Assembly (NCBI RefSeq): GCF_022919115.1
Contig: NZ_CP095072.1
Location: 558,001-622,000, forward strand
Source: Gracilibacillus caseinilyticus
GTDB lineage: Bacteria; Bacillota; Bacilli; Bacillales; Amphibacillaceae
Direction of reading: 5' to 3'
DNA length: 64,000 bases
A model generated the notes under the pieces. That model did no database searches. It was not told where the DNA came from and saw only the letters and a list, made by a program, of their open reading frames with translations. The first letter of the stretch is position 1. Every line of letters starts with the position of its first letter. The position numbers were made by a program, and so were the translations under genes. Of this stretch, positions 17,454 to 27,476 are shown one piece after another.

Positions 17454-18776
17454 ATGAAGAATTCAACGAATCAAATTACATGGTGGCAACTAGTATTTAC
17501 AGGACTGGGCTGTACAATAGGAACTGGTTTCTTTCTCGGATCAGGTATCGGGTTGCAATTAACAGGACCATCGATTGTGTTCTCTTTTCTTATTGCAACC
17601 GCTTGTACATATATCGTCTTTCATTGTTTAGCATCGATGTCAGCAGCAGACCCGCAAGCTGGATCCTTTTGTTATTATGCGGAAAAAGCCTTCGGTAAAT
17701 GGGCTGGCTTCAGTTGTGGTTGGAATTATTGGATATCCAGTATTTTAATAATGGGAAGCCAATTGATTGGGCTAGCGCTATTAACGAAAGAATGGTTTCC
17801 CAAGATAGAGTTATGGATATTTGCTGCCGGTTATGCTGTGTTAGCAATTGCCGTTATTCTTCTTGGCACAAGGGGTTTTGATCGCATAGAAGATATACTG
17901 GCAGTAATAAAAACAGCCGCAATCGTGATCTTTATTATTTTGGCTATCTTTGTAATTGCCGGCGGATTTTCGGAAGTCAATTCGACTGTTGCTATCCCTG
18001 CTGAAAATTGGTTTTCCAATGGCATGATCGGTTTCTGGAGCTCCTTAATCTATGCGCTCTACGCATTTGGCGGAATCGAAGTGATTGGATTGATGACAAT
18101 CCGCTTAAAGAAGCAAGAAGATGCTCCAAAAACAGGACAAGTGATGCTTGGTATTCTTGCTGTTCTTTATCCGCTATCACTTTTACTTGCTGTCTGGCTC
18201 CTTCCCGTCAGCCAATTTCGAATAGATGAAAGTCCGTTTGTTACCGTATTATCAGCGTACGTATGGAGTATTTTCCCTACACTTTTTAATGGAGCAATCA
18301 TAATAGCAGGCTTCTCGACACTGACAGCTGCTTTATTCGGTGTGGTTACATTGCTCGTAACAATGGCAGAGGATAGCGATGCGCCACGCCTATTCGCAAA
18401 AAAGGCAAAAGCATTTAAACAGTTGCCGCTTCCTTCTCTATTACTTGCTACTGTCGGTCTTGTTGCATCCGTGATTACTGCACTCCTGCTTCCCGATCGT
18501 ATTTACGAGTATATAACCACCGCTGCCGGCATCATGCTATTAGGAAATTGGACATTTATTATTCTGTCTGCCTGGCGTCTGTTACCGAAGACAAACATAA
18601 CCAAAAAGGGCATCTATTTTGTTGGCCTTCTATTCATATGTTTAGCAGTTACAGGTACATTACTTGATCAATCAATACGACCTGGATTTTGGATCTGCCT
18701 CTTGTTCAGTGCCCTGATCGTAATCACGACTGTCTTTATCCAAAAAAAATGGAATAAACAAGAAAATCGGGCATAA
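17454..18776 (+). CDS. APC-superfamily amino acid permease
   Basis: 440 residues and about twelve membrane helices. The start GLGCTIGTGFFLGSGIGLQLTGPSI is the substrate-binding GTGFF-type motif of amino acid/polyamine permeases; YALYAFGGIEVIGL in the middle is the typical TM6 unwound region. It imports an amino acid with protons or exchanges it; the substrate cannot be determined. AAGGGGTATGCAAA precedes the ATG. The adjacent LysE-like gene suggests linked amino acid traffic. Confidence 0.9.
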   Translation: MKNSTNQITWWQLVFTGLGCTIGTGFFLGSGIGLQLTGPSIVFSFLIATACTYIVFHCLASMSAADPQAGSFCYYAEKAFGKWAGFSCGWNYWISSILIMGSQLIGLALLTKEWFPKIELWIFAAGYAVLAIAVILLGTRGFDRIEDILAVIKTAAIVIFIILAIFVIAGGFSEVNSTVAIPAENWFSNGMIGFWSSLIYALYAFGGIEVIGLMTIRLKKQEDAPKTGQVMLGILAVLYPLSLLLAVWLLPVSQFRIDESPFVTVLSAYVWSIFPTLFNGAIIIAGFSTLTAALFGVVTLLVTMAEDSDAPRLFAKKAKAFKQLPLPSLLLATVGLVASVITALLLPDRIYEYITTAAGIMLLGNWTFIILSAWRLLPKTNITKKGIYFVGLLFICLAVTGTLLDQSIRPGFWICLLFSALIVITTVFIQKKWNKQENRA

Positions 18777-19261
18777 ATCCGCTCAGTCCTAACTAACGTA
18801 AGTATATATACAACTACCTATAATATGGATTACGCCTAGCTCAATCGGGCTTTCCATTATATGAAATGAGCATGAAACAATAGTCACTTGTGGAAGTATT
18901 TATTAATAGTAAACAGTGTGATGGAGTTGTGGCAGGTGTTTTCACGGGATATTTATCGGACATTTTAATGCTTCTCGACCTCGGTTTTGTCCGATTGAGC
19001 AGCACTATACGATTAAATAAATCTCTCACTAAATCTGGCTTTTTCCTTTGCTCCATTAGAAATCACTTTGTATCGCGGATTATATGCTTTCTTATCTGAT
19101 TAAAAAACTCTGCATTCGCCTCGTCTTTTAGCGAGTGCCATCGTTTTTCTTATACTTGGTACACTCTATATTTTCACTACGTCGAGCTCCTTCATTGCTA
19201 AAATTTTATGCTTTCTTAACGTACAAATAAAAAGTGTACAATATTGTGTACACTTTTTTTC
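18777..19261. other. Gene-free stretch with a terminal fragment of the dispersed repeat
   Basis: ACCTATAATATGGATTACG at 18817-18835 resembles the end of the repeat family found at four other places. A hairpin with AAGTGTACA/TGTACACTT and a T run lies near 19232-19260, on the side of the sulfotransferase relic. No convincing coding sequence was seen between them. Confidence 0.45.
19232..19260. terminator. Hairpin terminator at the end of the sulfotransferase relic
   Basis: AAAAGTGTACA pairs with TGTACACTTTT around a short AT loop, with A and T runs on both sides. Confidence 0.65.
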
Positions 19262-19858
19262 GTTAGAATAATCAAACAACTCAATTTCTTTAGCAAATTT
19301 ATTTGCAATGAGAGCTCTTTGTTCAGCTGTATAATAGGCACGATATGGTCGTTTGTCTTTTCTGTAATCGCCTTTTGCATTAGGCAGTCACCCATCAAAA
19401 GGAATACCAATTGTGTCACAAATTTCTGCTAAATTCTCTTGCAAATGTTCAAAGCGGCCAATTTTATCAACACATAACTTCATCATTAATCGTATACATC
19501 GGAAAATTAAAAGCTGCCTGATGATGTTGATTTTCCAGAAATTGATTGAAATCTTTTTTGCTACTATTCATGTAGTAATAGTAAGAAACAACCTTATCCC
19601 ATGGATTCCGATCAAAACAGAATATATAATAATCCTCCCATATCACTTCTCCGACGATCTTTTAATCTGCTGCGTTCGCATATGGTTATAGAACCTCTGA
19701 TAATGCTGCGATTGCTTGCCGAATTTTTTGTTATTTTCTCATCTTTCGAACTGATTACCTTGGTCACCACAATATCTGGAAAGGAATATCTCAATGCTCG
19801 TACTTGCTGTTTTTCTCGTCTTAATAAAAATAAATTTATGCTTATGTGAAATGATCAT
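19262..19858 (-). pseudogene. Decayed sulfotransferase-family gene
   Basis: Reading the minus strand from an ATG at 19858, the frame gives HKHKFIFIKTRKTASTSIE, the PAPS-binding loop of the sulfotransferase family, then loses frame. Later segments in other frames give YCFDRNPWDKVVSYYYYMN (the RNPWD motif), KIGRFEHLQENLAEICDTIG, LPNAKGDYRKDKRPYRAYYT and EQRALIANKFAKEIELFDYSN-type tail. All conserved blocks appear in the right order but need at least two frame changes. The active gene would transfer sulfate from PAPS to a sugar or other acceptor. An intact but different sulfotransferase lies 19 bases upstream. Confidence 0.8.
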
Positions 19859-19876
19859 AATGATTTAGCAGCTCCT

Positions 19877-20488
19877 TTATTGCCTGTTGAAGGATAAGCG
19901 GTATTCATACAAATGACAGAATACTTCCAGTTCTTCCCGTAAGGCTGGATTGCAATGCTCGATAATGACTTCTAGGCTCAATTCATTATGTTTTCGTGTA
20001 TTTACTTTACCTAGTTTAGGAATTGGCGCTGTCTGCGGATTGACGAATCTTTTTAAAAAGGCATGCAGCTTCAGTTCCGGATCGCGATCAATTCGAAGCT
20101 TCAGATGAGGTCGCTGCAATTCAATCAGACGATACCATTCCAATACACTTTTGACAGCTACTTCTATATTATTTAAACCATCTAAATTCACATATTTCTT
20201 CCGAAAATTAAGACTGAAAGGTGACAGATTCTCTGTATAATACACACTGCTAATCATATCTACCGGATTTCGCACACACATGATAATGTAATCAAAATCG
20301 AAATCCGGCCGTCTGATTTTTGGATCAATAAACACCTGGTATTCATCAACAGCAAACATCCAGCTGCTGATGCCATCCACTCCCATTGATTCATGACCAA
20401 CATTATATCCGAATTGTCTCAATAATTCCGCAGTGAATCCTGTTCCACTGCGAGGATGCCCTAGTACTAGAAATTTTTTCTTTTTCAC
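19877..20488 (-). CDS. Sulfotransferase-family protein
   Basis: 203 residues. The N-terminus KKKKFLVLGHPRSGTGFTAELL is a P-loop-like 5'-PSB motif of sulfotransferases (consensus PRSGTT), and CVRNPVDMISSVYY corresponds to the 3'-PB motif. The start is GTG at 20488. It probably transfers sulfate from PAPS to a surface polysaccharide or metabolite, but the acceptor is unknown. A decayed relative follows immediately; a cupin gene is divergent upstream. There is no membrane segment. Confidence 0.8.
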   Translation of the reverse strand: MKKKKFLVLGHPRSGTGFTAELLRQFGYNVGHESMGVDGISSWMFAVDEYQVFIDPKIRRPDFDFDYIIMCVRNPVDMISSVYYTENLSPFSLNFRKKYVNLDGLNNIEVAVKSVLEWYRLIELQRPHLKLRIDRDPELKLHAFLKRFVNPQTAPIPKLGKVNTRKHNELSLEVIIEHCNPALREELEVFCHLYEYRLSFNRQ

Positions 20489-20659
20489 CCCACTCCATCC
20501 CTTCTATCTTCATTTTTTTGATTAAGGCGATTTTATTGTTCTCCGCATACTTTATAACTAGCGTATTCGACTTATATATAGGTGTGTGTGCAGGAGTGGA
20601 GAAATGGAAAGAACAATTTCTGGGCATTCGCATATTTTATAGGGAAAGGTGGGAAAAAC

Positions 20660-21180
20660 ATGTACGATCAACAACAAGCTTACAATTTAAGTTTGATGTC
20701 AATAACAGCCCCTTCTTCGTCCAGGACAATCAAAACTATATTAACATCGTCGGTCAGAAGCAGCTGAACAGTTTGAAAAATGTTTCCTTACTAGATATCT
20801 TCTTAAGCAATCAGCATATTGTCGAACCGCATTACCATCAAAATGCATCAGAGCTGGTCTATTGCATCAGTGGATCTGCACTGATAGCCATATTGAATCC
20901 AGATACAAAACAGTTTCTGCAATTCCAAATTACTCCCGGTCAGGTGGTCAGTATCCCTCAAGGCTGGTGGCATTACGAAATAGCAATGACAGATCACACA
21001 CATTTATTAGCAATCTTCGATGCACCAAATCCAGAGGTTATTCTCGGATCAGACTTGTTACGCTTGACCCCTTCAGATGTGATGGCGTACACGTATGGTT
21101 TGAACCAGCAATTGTGGCAGCAAGCTGTTGCGCCAATTCAGTCGTCAACTTATATTGGACCTGTGCAACATCGGTATTAG
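20660..21180 (+). pseudogene. Cupin-domain protein with probable frameshift near its N-terminus
   Basis: ATG at 20660 has a good upstream GGAAAGGTGGG but its frame runs off after MYDQQQAYN. In the neighbouring frame the sequence continues as FKFDVNNSPFFVQDNQNYIN, a cupin protein matching a Bacillus cereus-group family. One extra T in the TTT run at 20686-20688 would join the two exactly. The cupin part has metal-binding HYHQNASELVYCISG and PQGWWHYEIA and runs to 21180. Either the gene is broken, an upstream non-ATG start in the good frame is used, or the base call is wrong. The family is of unknown function. Confidence 0.75.
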
Positions 21181-21203
21181 CATACTTATGATATTGATAA
21201 AAA

Positions 21204-21240
21204 ACCTGTCTTTTCTTTCGTTAGAAGGCAGTTTTTTTTA
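21204..21240 (+). terminator. Terminator after the cupin gene
   Basis: CTGTCTTT pairs with GAAGGCAG (one G-T) and is followed by a run of eight Ts. Confidence 0.75.
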
Positions 21241-21291
21241 TAGCATGGAGGGTCTTGCTGAAAAAAAGCCCAGATGTAGAGGCATCCAGCA

Positions 21292-21663
21292 TCACTTTTC
21301 TTTCCTCCCCAACGTTAACGCTCCAATAATAAACGGAATTTGCAGCGGCAGTCGCAACCATAAGATCCAAGGATTGGCTTGTTCCCCTGGTCTGAATGAT
21401 ATTTTCTTTACCGCCATGTACACATTCGCTGGAAAGACAGCCACCATAAACAAGGCTAACAGTTTGCTTATGATTTGTTGTCCCTTTTTCACCCAGAGCA
21501 AGACAGCAAAGGTCATTTCAAAAACCCCTGTAACTAAAACAATTGCTCGCCGAAAAGGGAGTACTTTTGGAACAATCCTGCGGAAGCCACGCTCACGAAC
21601 AAAATGCAAGACACCCGCTACAAACAGGAAGAACGAATAGATAAAACGAAAAAACATTTTCAT
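21292..21663 (-). CDS. DoxX-family membrane protein
   Basis: 123 residues with four predicted membrane helices. VAGVLHFVRERGFRRIVPKVLPFRRAIVLVTGVFE is the characteristic DoxX start (family position of xGxxHF and IVP), here shortened in quotation: VAGVLHFV then RRIVP. The role is unknown; relatives are linked to quinone or thiol redox processes. It appears monocistronic. Confidence 0.82.
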   Translation of the reverse strand: MKMFFRFIYSFFLFVAGVLHFVRERGFRRIVPKVLPFRRAIVLVTGVFEMTFAVLLWVKKGQQIISKLLALFMVAVFPANVYMAVKKISFRPGEQANPWILWLRLPLQIPFIIGALTLGRKEK

Positions 21664-21964
21664 ATGTATGCCACCTTTTCCATTTATTTATTACTTAACC
21701 TTTTCTGATAGTATTCTAACATTAAAAACAGCACCCTATAAATTTTCTGATTTTCATATCTATCAACTATATCAAGCACCTCAGTTGCTCACATCTATTT
21801 CTTTTTTTCAAGACTAGAAATTGTTAATATTGGATTCAGAAAAGAAGACTAGCTATCAATTAGCTTTTTATTATAATATGTAACGAGCCACATCCCCTGT
21901 CATAGCCATAAAAACAGGAGTACAAATCCTGCACGATTTGTACTCCTACATGTAACTTTCTATT
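21664..21964. other. Intergenic stretch, no gene seen
   Basis: AT-rich spacer without a plausible coding frame. It holds the terminator at 21916-21947 and likely the DoxX gene promoter. Confidence 0.6.
21916..21947 (-). terminator. Terminator of the symporter operon
   Basis: AGGAGTACAAATC pairs perfectly with GATTTGTACTCCT across a 6-base loop, followed on the minus strand by TGTTTTTATGG. Confidence 0.85.
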
Positions 21965-22423
21965 TCAAGTTGTACTTTCTACCCTTTTTTGTTGAATTGG
22001 CAATTCTTTATCCTCACGCACAAATCTGCCTGATCCGAGCCATGCTGCTAATGCGAACAGTAAATAAATCGCCTGAGTCGGCTGAGTTCCTTGTAAAAGA
22101 ACCTGCAGCCCCATCCCTAACCCAAGAGATGGAATAACGATCAGGAATGTCCGGATGATCCGCTCGAAGCCTTTTTCCAATGGCAGTGGCCAAATCCGCG
22201 AGAAGACTACCCCTAACATCACCCCGAGCCCTGATACAACAAAAAGCTGAACAAGTACAAGTGGTGTAGGGAAAGGCCAGGCCATTAAATAATGACCTGT
22301 TAAATAGAAGAGTTCCAGAAAAAAGGTTATCCCGATCACTTTTTGAAACGTTTGAATATCAAACCATGGATGGATAATATATACAATTACTACTAACCCG
22401 GCAATAGTCAGTGTCCAATCCAT
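21965..22423 (-). CDS. Small multi-helix membrane protein of unknown function
   Basis: 152 residues with about five hydrophobic helices and a short charged C-terminus. No family is recognised. It starts 28 bases after the large symporter subunit ends and is followed by a terminator, so it is the last gene of the DUF4212-symporter operon and may assist the transporter. Confidence 0.65.
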   Translation of the reverse strand: MDWTLTIAGLVVIVYIIHPWFDIQTFQKVIGITFFLELFYLTGHYLMAWPFPTPLVLVQLFVVSGLGVMLGVVFSRIWPLPLEKGFERIIRTFLIVIPSLGLGMGLQVLLQGTQPTQAIYLLFALAAWLGSGRFVREDKELPIQQKRVESTT

Positions 22424-22451
22424 CTTCTTCCTCCTTTACAGCGAGCGTTGA

Positions 22452-24125
22452 TTATTCATCTAACTCAGGCGCACGAACATTTTCTATCAATTTCTGTATT
22501 TCTTTAGGAGGTTCTGGCGTCATACGGGATACGATGAAACTGACGATAAAGTTGAGCACCATCCCCACTACCCCAACACCTTGAGCATTAATACCAAAGA
22601 AGCTATTTAGAATTGGTTCCTCTGTTCCAAAAATAGATGGAGAAAGAATAGCACCAATCATGATCAGCGTAAAACTTAAACCAGTGATAATACCAGCGAC
22701 CGCACCTTCTTTATTCATTCGCTTATCAAAAATACCCAAGAGAATAACAGGGAACAAACTGGCCGCCCCTAAACCAAATGCAAGTGCCACCACTTCACCG
22801 GCAAAGCCTGGTGGATTAATACCGACATATGCGGCTACAGCCAATGCAGCAAGCAGCGTAATACGACCCACCAGCAACCTTTGAGATTCAGAGGCTTTTT
22901 TATTAAAAATCCGGTAATAGATATCATGTGAGACCGCACTCGTCATCGTAATTAACAAACCAGATGCCGTCGATAAGGCTGCCGCTAATCCACCGGCCGC
23001 AACCAGTGCAATGATGAAAGGTGATAAATTCGCCACTTCAGGAGTGGACAACACAATAATATCCCCATCAATAACTACTTCATTATCTTCTCCACCAGTA
23101 AAATTGACTGTTCCATCGCCGTTCAGGTCGTCTAATTGCAATAACCCTGTTGCCTCCCATTTATTTACCCAATCAATATTCTGCACTTCTTCTAGTGGTT
23201 TGTCTGCAATCGTATCAATTAAATTGTACTTAGCAAACGCACCAACAGCAGGAGCCGTTAAATAGAGTAGTCCGATAAAAATGATTGCCCAGACCGCTGA
23301 CCAACGTGCAGCACGTACACTTTTCACCGTGTAGAAGCGAACGATTACGTGCGGAAGACCGGCAGTCCCAGCCATCAATGCTAATGTAATCATAAATACG
23401 TTAAGAATCGACAGATCGGTAAATGGTGCCATATATTCTGTCATACCGAGATCAATTTGTATCTCTCCCAGACGCTCAACAATATCACTGCTTGTTAGAG
23501 CTAACTGTGGAATCGGATTACCTGTTAACTGAAAAGAAATGGCAAACGCCGGGATTAAAAAAGCGATAATAATGACAAAATATTGAATCGCCTGTGTCCA
23601 GGTGACCCCTTTCATCCCACCTAGTAATGCAAAAAAACCAACAATAGCCATCCCAATTAAAACACCGATAACGATATCTACTTGTAAATAACGACTGAAC
23701 ACAATCCCGACACCGCGCATCTGACCTGAAATATACGTCAGTGATATAAATATCGTTGCAACTGCAGCAACAGCACGAGCACCATTGGAATAGAAACGAT
23801 CACCAATAAAGTCTGGCACCGTAAACTTACCGAACTTACGTAAATAAGGGGCAAGTAATAACGCTAAAAGCACATAGCCGCCAGTCCAGCCCATTAAGTA
23901 GATCGTACCGTCATACCCTAGGAATGCGACAAGTCCTGCCATCGAAATAAAAGAGGCCGCTGACATCCAGTCTGCTGCAATCGCAGCACCGTTTGCTATT
24001 GTCGGAACACCTTGTCCTGCAACATAGAAGTTGGAAGTATCCTTAACCCTTGACCACCAGCCAATCCCCGTATAAATGGCAAATGTGATTAGTACAAGAA
24101 TAATGGTAATGACTTCAACACTCAT
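22452..24125 (-). CDS. Sodium:solute symporter, large subunit (VC_2705/ActP-like)
   Basis: 557 residues and about thirteen membrane helices. The SSS signature appears in GTAGLPHVIVRFYTVKSVRAARWSA and in AAADWMSAASFISMAG near the N-terminus. An extracytoplasmic loop at about residues 305-350 contains DLNGDGTVN, a dockerin/EF-hand-like calcium loop also known from this subfamily. It couples Na+ to uptake of a small carboxylate such as acetate or pyruvate; the exact substrate is uncertain. It pairs with the DUF4212 small subunit encoded just upstream. Confidence 0.9.
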   Translation of the reverse strand: MSVEVITIILVLITFAIYTGIGWWSRVKDTSNFYVAGQGVPTIANGAAIAADWMSAASFISMAGLVAFLGYDGTIYLMGWTGGYVLLALLLAPYLRKFGKFTVPDFIGDRFYSNGARAVAAVATIFISLTYISGQMRGVGIVFSRYLQVDIVIGVLIGMAIVGFFALLGGMKGVTWTQAIQYFVIIIAFLIPAFAISFQLTGNPIPQLALTSSDIVERLGEIQIDLGMTEYMAPFTDLSILNVFMITLALMAGTAGLPHVIVRFYTVKSVRAARWSAVWAIIFIGLLYLTAPAVGAFAKYNLIDTIADKPLEEVQNIDWVNKWEATGLLQLDDLNGDGTVNFTGGEDNEVVIDGDIIVLSTPEVANLSPFIIALVAAGGLAAALSTASGLLITMTSAVSHDIYYRIFNKKASESQRLLVGRITLLAALAVAAYVGINPPGFAGEVVALAFGLGAASLFPVILLGIFDKRMNKEGAVAGIITGLSFTLIMIGAILSPSIFGTEEPILNSFFGINAQGVGVVGMVLNFIVSFIVSRMTPEPPKEIQKLIENVRAPELDE

Positions 24126-24143
24126 GTAATCCCCTCCCTTAAT

Positions 24144-24422
24144 CTAGCTTTTTTCCTCTTCCAGCATTTCTTTATACTGTTTATCAAGCTTATCCATTCG
24201 AATCGCATACGTTAGAATCAGAATGATAAATGCCAGTATTGCCCCTTGATGAGCAAACCAGAACGACAGCGATACATTTAAAAATTGGATCTTAGAGAGC
24301 GGTTCAGCAAATAATACCCCTGCACCTAGTCCAACCAGGAACCAGACAATTAGTAAGATAATGATCAGTTTGATATTTTTCTTCCAATACCATTTCTGCT
24401 TCTCAGTGAGTGTTTGACTCAT
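24144..24422 (-). CDS. DUF4212 symporter small subunit
   Basis: 92 residues from the ATG at 24422 (GGGGAAGG lies upstream), rather than a longer frame from 24536. MSQTLTEKQKWYWKKNIK, then two helices with AEPLSKIQFLNVSLSFWFAHQGA and the closing TYAIRMDKLDKQY are diagnostic of the small subunit that accompanies VC_2705-type symporters. The gene lies 18 bases before the large subunit in one operon. Confidence 0.9.
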   Translation of the reverse strand: MSQTLTEKQKWYWKKNIKLIIILLIVWFLVGLGAGVLFAEPLSKIQFLNVSLSFWFAHQGAILAFIILILTYAIRMDKLDKQYKEMLEEEKS

Positions 24423-24593
24423 TAACCTTCCCCATCCTTTCCTAATGGAATTAATGATAGAGCAAATCAGCAAACGCTTACAATGCGGTGGTATTTGAAC
24501 GCTAGATACTCTAACATTTGTAATGAGTATATTCATTAATAAGGCATGTCAGAACCGTGTATCTTGAAATATTAAGCTGGCATATGACTTCCT

Positions 24594-24815
24594 TTAATGC
24601 GGATTATGTCAACTAGCTACTTAGTGTTTATTTTGAAATAATTCATGTGCTGGGATACCGCTCCGGACAACCAAACCACTCCGCGGTCTTCTTTACAAAG
24701 TTAGCTTCAGCCGTGCCCACAGGACGCGGAGCATATTTCCGGAGCTTTGCTACGCATATATAACATTTCAAAATCACCACATTGATATACAGTTCCACTT
24801 TACATAATCCGTTAC
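24594..24815. repeat. Dispersed inverted-end repeat, copy A
   Basis: Begins TAATGCGGATTATGTCAACTAG and ends CTTTACATAATCCG, roughly an inverted repeat. Inside are GGGATACCGCTCCGGACAACC, AAAGTTAGCTTCAGCCGTGC and GGAGCATATTTCCGGAGC, all shared with copies B, C or D. About 222 bp with no protein-coding capacity. Confidence 0.75.
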
Positions 24816-24855
24816 CTATCTTTATGGCAGTCATTATCAGTTTTGCTTACAAAAA

Positions 24856-24897
24856 AACAGGCACCATCCTCTCTATGTTGGACTGCACCTGTTTTCT
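24856..24897 (-). terminator. Terminator after the ABC permease
   Basis: AAACAGGTGC and GCACCTGTTT-type arms (with a mismatch) surround a long loop, followed by a T run on the minus strand. Confidence 0.6.
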
Positions 24898-24906
24898 CTA
24901 TAAATC

Positions 24907-25920
24907 TTAAATATTCTCTTGGGTTAAGCCTTCAATAATATTCTCTTTCTTGATCTTCCGTATCGAATAAAGCATCGCCACACTAACAATGATAAAAATC
25001 GCTACAATGACGTAAATAATACTCAGCCATGGAATCATAAATCCATACTCAAAGGTACTGCGTAAAGACCAATACATCAATCCCATAACAACTAAACTAA
25101 TAGGCAATCCGTATAACACTGCTTTCACACCGTAAAAAATACTTTCATAATTTATCATTTTATTAAAGCCCTTTGGTGTCATTCCAACGGATTTCAGCAT
25201 TGCAAACTCTCGCTTTCGGAGTGAAATACTGGTTGAAATCGTATTGAATATATTCGCTATAGATACCATAGAAATTAAGGCGATGAAGCCATAGGTAAAG
25301 ACGGACATGAACAATATAAGCTGCTGCTGGTTCTGCTTTTGCTGGTACACATTATACACATACATATCTGAAGATTCATTTTCAATTGCCTTTTGCGTAG
25401 TCTCCGGGTCAGAACTATTGATGTATAAATACGCATCAGTTGGATTGTCTAGCTGATTAGTCAGTTGATCCATCATTTTTTGCGGGATGATGACATTTAA
25501 TCCACCTATTCGTAATGTGGTTATTCCCATTGGAAGCTGATCCGTTAGGGCTCCGATTTCCATTTGAGTTAGGGATGTTTCTTCATTCGACTCGTAGTCT
25601 GTGAATACTAAGTTAATCCTTTCACCAATCGTTGCGTTAATTGAATTAGTTTCAATGATTTTACCTTCTTGATAATCTTGGTATTTTATTTTGTCGATGA
25701 CAATCGCTGTCGGTTTTTCAGTATCCAGAAAGTTTTCTGAATCTGCTCCTATTTTTTCAGCATACTCTTGAAAACTCGATGCATCTAAACCATACAAGCT
25801 CACATTATAATTATATTTGCCATTATCTGATGGGAGCTGCTGTTCTTCTACTTCCTCACGTAGTGCCTCTGGCCATGCTTCTTCTTTTATCGGCGCCGTA
25901 AGCTGGAGTCTGGTTTGCAA
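24907..25920 (-). pseudogene. FtsX-like ABC permease, C-terminal part (frameshifted from the N-terminal part)
   Basis: 337 residues in a frame that lacks a plausible start. It contains the second extracytoplasmic domain and three membrane helices with the FtsX motif KREFAMLKSVGMTPKGFNKMINYE. Its first residues follow exactly from the frame of the gene at 25932-27476 if one G is added to the GGGG run near 25935. Together the two parts give the usual permease of about 850 residues. Either the gene is disrupted or the base call is wrong. Confidence 0.8.
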
Positions 25921-25931
25921 GTTAGCGTCGG

Positions 25932-27476
25932 TTACCCCTCAAGATGAGTAAACGATTCTAATTCCTCCAATGTCCCACCATATACTTGAATATCATAATT
26001 AATATCATCTAGCGATAGCTCAACTGACTTACTTATGTTAGTTGTAAAGAATGAGACAGATAAATATAGTACAATACTTATCACGAGTGAAAATACCGTT
26101 GCTTGGTATCTTCTTTTATTCCTTTTTAGATTTTTTAAGCCAATCTCAGCTTCCATGCCGAAGATGCTTCGGATAAGCTTCGAGGTTTTCACTGCTTTTC
26201 CAGTCAATTTGATGTCTTGGGTTTGACGAATCGCATCGATTGCAGAAATTTTGGATGCTTTTCTTGCTGGTAAGTAGGATGACATAAATATCGTCATGAT
26301 CGAAATAATACAAGTAATCACTACCGACCAAGGGGTAACAACAACCTCTAGCTTCTCCGTAACATTTAATGCCTCTTCAATAAATGAATTAATAAACCAG
26401 AAGGTAACAGCGATGCCTAAAAGTCCAGCAACGATGCCAATCGGAATACTGATTCCTCCAATGATTGCTCCTTCAAAAAACACAGAATTACGCTTTTGCT
26501 TTTTTGTGGCACCCACACTTGAAAGCATTCCTAAATGTTTTGCTCGTTCCGAAACACTAATGGCAAACGCATTATAAATCAAAGAAACGGAGCCAATAAT
26601 GATGACTGCCATAATGATTGCTGCTAGTGAATATAATGTTCTTCGAAGATTGTCATTGTCTGTTACACCATAATAGCGTAATAATTCATCATGATATTCG
26701 ACTTTTTCTATATTATTTTGATCTGCCAGCCTTTCTGCTTTCTCATACAGAGATCCATTCACCTTATCCATTACGACCATTGCATCTACTTTATCTTGTT
26801 GTGTCAATAATTTTTGATCGACGTAGCTTATCACTGTATAGCCTGGTGACCATGTGGGTTCCCATATCGGACGCTCAATCATCCCAACAATCTTAAATGT
26901 TTCAGATTCATCAATCCGCAATTCTTCGACTACTCCACTTTTATTTTTTTCAAGTGGATCTTTCTGTTCTAATGGATCCTTCCATCCTTCGACAATCCTT
27001 TGGCCAATATCAAGTGTTATTTTCTCACCAATGTTGTATGCAACTTCAGCATCATTAATAATCTCTTCTGAAATGACGACTTCATTTGCTGCTTGTGGAA
27101 GGCGACCTTTGCTTAGCTCAACCGGAAACTGTTTAAAACCTTGCGCATTGTACTCTCGAATAAACAAATATGGTTTGTTGTTATTCTCTGATCCTTGTAA
27201 TTTTGCATATCCACGATTATTTCTAATCACAAGTTTACTCGTCGATTCATCGTTCGCAATCGATTCCACTTGCTCCTTCGTCACTTCGGAATACTCGACA
27301 TGCCATTCCCCTGATGTGGCAATTGTTTGCCTCTTCATTAAATCTAGAAAAGATACCCCCAACGTCGCAACAGCCATAACCATTGCGACAGAAATAATGA
27401 CACCAATAATCGTAATCAACGTTCTTCTTTTGTTCTTTTTCAAGTGTCTAACTGTCAGTTTATTCATGATGTTCAT
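25932..27476 (-). pseudogene. FtsX-like ABC permease, N-terminal part
   Basis: 514 residues: membrane helix 1 (about 15-45), MacB-like extracytoplasmic domain, then FtsX helices with VSERAKHLGMLSSVGATKKQKRNSVFFEG, another helix set and the start of the second domain. The frame ends in THLEG and a stop at a GGGG run; a fifth G would continue it as VTDANLQTRLQLTAPI into the following frame. Such permeases with two FtsX units export peptides or lipids or give resistance to membrane-active antimicrobials. The start overlaps the ATPase stop by four bases. Confidence 0.82.

Larger units (their letters stand above)
24423..24906. other. Gene-free stretch holding repeat copy A
   Basis: Apart from the dispersed repeat at 24594-24815 and the terminator at 24856-24897, nothing is seen. 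Confidence 0.6.

Noticed and set aside
18841..19099. Short frames between the APC permease and the sulfotransferase relic
   Set aside because: No RBS, overlapping on both strands, unrelated to known families.
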